Of a stretch of 64,000 nt of DNA, positions 59,168 through 64,000 are shown one piece after another. Made by a program: the position numbers and the translations under genes. Position 1 is the first letter of the stretch. Each line of letters starts with the position of its first letter. Source of the stretch: Magnolia sinica (lineage: Eukaryota; Streptophyta; Magnoliopsida; Magnoliales; Magnoliaceae); contig NC_080582.1 in assembly GCF_029962835.1 (NCBI RefSeq), positions 74,954,177 through 75,018,176 of the forward strand. The letters are read 5' to 3'. Under the pieces are notes generated by a model. The model saw nothing but the letters and a program-made list of their open reading frames with translations. It did no database searches and had not been told where the DNA came from.

Positions 59168-59564
59168 ATCCACATATAGCCACTGGAAATCATAACCAGG
59201 AACCACCTTCACACGAACGGCGATGATATCCATGATCAGTGAGATCTGTTGCATGTTGACCGTACACTAGAGGACTTGGATGAATGGTCTGGATCATCAT
59301 GTGGTTAGGGAGAGGAGGCGAGAAGGCTGGAGAAGCCTCTAGGGAAGAACCTTGCTAGCAAACCTCTAGACAACATAAAAGAAAAAGGAGAAGAAAACCA
59401 CATCTTCTTGCATTAATGGAAATTCGATAACAGTATCTGATTTTTCAAGAAAATGCTGTTGACTGGGAACTTAAAAACTCTGATGATCAAGTGAGACCGC
59501 AACCATCACAGCTTCTCCAACATGGCCCGTCAAACATCCATAGGCATCCAAGTCACGTAACTAC
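59168..59564 (-). other. Downstream flank or 3' untranslated region of the ABCC gene
   Basis: Follows the minus-strand stop codon. No clear poly(A) signal was identified. Confidence 0.4.
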
Positions 59565-62500
59565 TTACATTGTAGAAGCCTTGGCAAAGCTGGAAAATCT
59601 GGAGAACTCGTTTTGTAGAAGAACCTCTGGCCTTCCTTGTTCAACCTGTGAAAAACAAATGTCAAACAAGAGTTAAGTACAGTGCTGATCAATCTAATCT
59701 GCTGAAGTTACTATTTCAAGAATAAATGATGCAGAGTGAAAGACAACTTGAATTCCAATCAGCGTCTTCTTCACAATGGTTATATAAGGGTGCATTTTGG
59801 AGTTGCTATATCTTCATTGAGTGGAATGGCCACTCAGCTCGGTTCTTCTATTTGATGGGTTCCGCTACTTCCATTCTCCTTGATAAGGCGTTGGGTTTTC
59901 AAACTAACCAAATAAAGACTGTTTTTGTTTTAAACTGGATGCTGTTTGTAAGGAAAAATTTCCACTTGCACCCTTTTTCCAAACAGCGGTTTATCACTTT
60001 ATTTATTTATTTATTTATTATTTAAAGGCAGCACTGGCAATTATAATGGCTGCTGGGCAATGCCATCATGTAACTGCAACGGCTACTATAGTGGTCATTT
60101 TAAACAAGAACAAAAAGATAAAATAAAAAAGCTTATGATATTGTTTTTACTTCCATTTCATATCTGCTGTCATTTCAAAAATGATAGACAGGCGTTTTAT
60201 AAGAAACCTATCATTATCCAACTATGGTGTCACCTAATGTAGCAATTTGGGTTCAATACCACTACTAGGGGTATTGTGTGTGGCAACACGTGGAGAGAAG
60301 AAGGGAGAGAGATCAGGGGGAGAGGGGAAGGAAAGGGTGAGGTTAGGTGTGGCCTATATGCAGAGAGAAAAGAAAGAGCCACCTAGAGTGATGTCAATCG
60401 TAGGTAACCCATCTCCACTTTTTCTGGTACTGTGGCCCACTTGACTTATCTACCTAGTTTTTGGGCTGATGTCCTAACTTGAGCCAGCTCAATCGATGTA
60501 TGGAGTGAATATCATATGATCATCACAGTGGGCCCCATAGAGCCCTTGTTGCACAGGCCCCTAAATAATACACCTCCTGTGGGCTACATCCAATGGGGAG
60601 AAGTAAGAGATTACTCACAGGAAAGATTTGAAAGGACAAAAATGCCACTGTTGTCAGTTGAAGGGCCACATGCCAAAAAACTAAAGTTCAATAGGTCTCC
60701 TACTAATTTGTGAGGGAAAAAATGTCCAAAAGCGAGTCACATTATATATTAATAAAGATAAATGCTGTTATTTCATTGTGATGGTGTTTTTTTTTTTTTT
60801 TTTTTCCTAAATCATTATTTAAGCTTATCATCTATGGCATTTGATTGCTGAGGGGGAACAGGCAATCAAATATTGTAGGTGATGGATGTTGAGCAAAGAA
60901 TGATAAAATGGTGGAATCACCATATCCAACTTGGCCTGAGCTTTTTCAACAGCACAATTTGGGTTTTCATTTTGTGTAGGTGGGGCCCATGGTTCCGTGA
61001 TCTGATAAGTCGATGGTGCTCCATTCTGGATGCACCGTGTGCCCAAATCTCCCATATGGGAGAACCCTAACTCTTCAATCGGTGACCAGCAGACGGAGGA
61101 TTGAGAAAGAAAATATAGTAACAATCGACATTCAGTGGAAAAAAAGAAGAAGACAAAGTTCAATGGCTAGGATTTTTTGATCTGGGAGTTCTTGGTGTAT
61201 GGTCCATCCAAAGTGCGGCCATCATATCGACAGTTTTGTTCACCAAACGATGGGCCCCAGTTGTAAAAACTGAAATTTGAGTGTAATGTAGAAACTCTCA
61301 GGACAATCATATTGTGCATCATTAAACCAACCATCTTTAAAGGGGAAACGTTTGTTTGAGCAGTGTGCACCATGGTATGCGGTCATGGCCGTTAGGTAAC
61401 GCCGTAACGGTAATGGTGGCATCAATTACACATTACAGGGTTGTAACAGGTGTAATGGCTGTTACCAAAAAAATTGACTCGCAAGCATAATGGTCTGTTA
61501 CGGAGCCGATACAGTTATTTTTAAAATTTTTGTAAAGCCCGTAATGGCTGTTATGGCCCATATTGTTATGGTGAAGGCATAGCTGTTACAGCCACTGTTA
61601 CCATTACGGAATACCTTGGTGTGCACTGAGAAATGGTATACACATATCTCCCACCATTCAATAATGTTGGGAGGGAATCTTAACATGCATTTGAAAATTT
61701 GCCTTCAGTACTATTGGGAGAAGTGCACACCAACTCCCAGCATGCACCTTGTGTACTGTAAGTCATGCCCTTCTCAAAGACGTCCAAAAAGGATTAAAAA
61801 AAAAAAAGATTTTTTGTACCAGGATCCCATGGTCAAGAACCATAACATTGTCCATCTTCATGACTACAGAAATGCGATGAGCTATGGTAATAACCGTCAT
61901 TCCTTTGCATTCACTGGAGATGGTATTCTGTAGTATTGATGCTGTTCGAGTGTCAACATTGGCTGTGCATTCATCCAAACAGAGTATCTGCAAAAAAGAA
62001 AAAGAAAAAGGAAGAAGAGTATTTTGCTCAGAGAAAAAAGAAATTAAAAAGCAATCGAGCTTAAAAGCATGACTATGAACAGAATCGTTGAACGTTCATT
62101 TCGAAGAGATGAAATATTATCGCAAACTAGTTAAAAAAAGAAAAAAAGAAAAAGAAAAGAAAGAAAGAAAGAAATAGTCCTAAACTATTCTTCTTCATCT
62201 ACTGAACAGAATCCTTGCTCATTGTATGATTTCCCAGGGTTATTTAGTCGTTCTGATCTCTAACTTGAATATGCAGGTTGATAAATCCAAATAAGCCAAA
62301 CTCCATTCTCTTTTCGAGAAACCCAAAACCATGTGCGCTTTAAGTATCTCTTCTAGACATTATTAATCTTCTATCAGTGAGGTCTCTGTGAAATAATGTA
62401 GATTATCACCAACTTTAAAAAAAGAAGAAAGATATTATGTAGATTAGTTCATGGGCAAGATTGTACGTTTTTCACAATTTCTTAAATGGTGGCGAGTCAT

Positions 62501-63951
62501 CTACTAAACATGTGTGACAAACATATTTATCTTGATCCATCCTGTCCAAATCATGGGCTCCACCGTGGATGGGCAGAAAATTGCAGTGCTAAGATCCTAA
62601 CCATCCACTTGGTGACCGTCAAATGCACAGTTAAGAGTAAAATGGTCAGCTGTAAAAGTTCAACAACCAATAACAGATTGTTAAGATGATCTGATCAGTG
62701 TTATCTTTTGAACCATGTTACATCCAGAATGGGGCCCACCATGTGGATGGACTGTCTGGGTTGAGACATTAGAAAGATTAATAACAGCCATTCAAGAATG
62801 TTGGAAAACCAACTCAATAGTCTAGCATTTAGTTGATTAGTGATAATAAAAGACATGCCAAGCAGATTGCATGTCAGTTAGCATTTGAGACCATTTTCTA
62901 CTTCACGGATAGTCACACGGAGTCCCAAGGATGATAACTATTTTCAAGCCATTATGTGTAAACATACCTTGGAAGACTTGAGAAGTGCACGCGCAAGGCA
63001 TATAAGCTGCCGTTGGCCGACAGAAAACGATATTCCAGCTTCTTTTACGTGAATATCCAGCCCTCCTGCTGCTTCCACTTCCTCTTTAACATGGCATTTC
63101 TCAAGAGCCTCCCAAATTTTTATGTCACTTTTTTCCCCAAACGGATCCAGATTGTCCCTTGAAATTGCAAAAAAAATAGTAATAGATGCAGTAATTGTTA
63201 TGATAAATCTTGGAGCTCATCAATCTAGGAGGATTGGTAATTGGACAACTTTCTGCACATGATTCACTTTCTGCACATGATTCGCACATGAGTTCCCACA
63301 GGGACACATGGTGGATATGTTAAAAAAAAAAAAAAGAGTTAAAGTTCTGGACCTCATGCAGAGATCCCCATGATATATAGGCCAGGAAGTTTGAATGATC
63401 TTAAATGCTTGATTCAAGGAATAAAAAGACCAACTTCCTGTATTTGGGCAGCGCTTAGGATTGTCCAATCAGCCCTTTTAGCCTATGATCCATATATCAC
63501 ATGGCCTGCTGGTCCTGATCTTGCACACGTCTACCACATGTTCCTGTGAGAAGTCACGTGCAATTACCATTCCTTTCAAAGTAGATATTAGAAGTTTGAA
63601 ACAACAACACAGATTTAAAAGTTTGAAACTAAGAAGTAGATTTATAATGTGTTGTACCAAAATCACACCAATCACACCACTGCCAGTATTATATGAGGCT
63701 GCAAACCAAATAACATCATTAGCAGAGCCACAGAAGTAATATCTCATTCAACTGTTGGGGTACCTTAAAGGACCATCAAACAAGAATGGGCTCTGTGGAA
63801 CAACAGAAAGATGTGAGCGGAGATCTCTAACAGCAACATCAGCAATATTTACTCCATCTACTAAAATCTGCCCACCACAAATTGGGGTTAGGCGGAATAG
63901 GGCATTTATCACACTTGATTTCCCAGCTCCTGTTCTCCCAACAATTCCAAC
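59565..63951 (-). CDS. ABCC13: ABC transporter C family (ABCC13-like), 3' part: NBD2 and C terminus
   Basis: Minus-strand exons, 5' to 3': 63951-63764, 63157-62968, 61987-61820, 59645-59565 (stop). All junctions are GT-AG and the four exons join in one frame, giving about 208 residues. They encode the second nucleotide-binding domain of an MRP-type membrane ATPase. It has Walker A GRTGAGKSS, Q-loop VVPQSPFLFDG, the ABCC-type signature FSVGQRQL, and Walker B ILCLDEC with D-loop ANVD. It also has the H-loop AHR, then LDHGIL and VEQGRPEVLLQNEF, and the end FAKASTM. The catalytic residues are present, so this part looks functional. Transmembrane domains and NBD1 must lie beyond the right edge. 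The motifs resemble plant ABCC13 (MRP11) more than other ABCCs from memory; the substrate is unknown. Confidence 0.93.
59646..61819 (-). other. Last intron of the ABCC gene, 2.2 kb
   Basis: Bounded by GTACAAAAA after the LDHGIL exon and TTTTTCACAG before the final 26-codon exon. It contains the hAT-like MITE at 61371 and dispersed-repeat phrases (about 60430-60610 and 60975-61000). No other gene is recognised. Confidence 0.85.
61363..61626. mobile_element. hAT-like MITE with perfect 8-bp target duplication in the ABCC intron
   Basis: A 248-bp element (61371-61618) sits between two copies of GTGTGCAC. It starts CATGGTATGCGGTCATGGCC and its other end read in reverse is CAAGGTATTCCGTAATGG. The interior is dense in GTAACGG, GGCTGTTA and GTAATGGC phrases, many in inverted orientation. 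It has no coding region. The perfect duplication fits a non-autonomous hAT element of a family distinct from the TAGAG group. Confidence 0.85.
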
Positions 63952-64000
63952 CTGATTCCACAGTCAGACATTTGATCAGCAAATGGATTGCCGATTATGA

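Noticed and set aside
58894..59193. Repetitive peptide gene on either strand
   Set aside because: A 57-bp tandem repeat divisible by three gives repeating open frames automatically; no start context, splice sites or family support.

Overview
This window is nuclear DNA from a flowering plant. It has two split genes with GT-AG introns, and almost everything else is transposon-derived. I infer a magnoliid-type genome (Magnolia, Liriodendron or Lauraceae relatives). The reason is the very frequent 'GTGGGCCCCACC..TGATG' foldback repeats, which I associate with those genomes from memory; no search was possible, so treat this as tentative.

Layout. 1-6826: truncated Ty3/gypsy element on the minus strand (gag-pol remnant, primer-binding site, then one complete 4.06 kb LTR). 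6827-17660: intergenic DNA with foldback MITEs, a tRNA-derived SINE with a perfect 13-bp target duplication, hAT-like MITEs, microsatellites and short tandem duplications. About 17660-23170: a second, dead Ty3/gypsy element (plus strand) with a hAT-like MITE inserted in its integrase. 23869-26900: 3' end of an Athila/Tat-like element. 27603-30342: a small non-autonomous LTR element with both LTRs. 30343-43328: MITE-rich intergenic DNA with a nested insertion, a perfect hairpin, a recent exact duplication and a 1.8 kb foldback element.

43766-56089: a complete plus-strand gene for a transmembrane-nine (TM9SF/TMN7-type) endomembrane protein, seven exons and 640 residues, with an 8.1 kb first intron holding a dead LINE. 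59565-63951: the last four in-window exons of a minus-strand ABC transporter subfamily C gene (ABCC13-like), covering nucleotide-binding domain 2 and the C terminus; its 5' part lies beyond the window. The two genes converge tail to tail. I see no link between their functions.

No operon, CRISPR array, viral genome or new enzymatic system is visible. The most unusual content is structural. One foldback MITE family has about a dozen copies here. A second, hAT-like family has four copies with 8-bp target duplications. Nested insertions give relative ages, and two SINEs carry target duplications. Exon boundaries were placed by reading frame and GT-AG signals and join in frame throughout.
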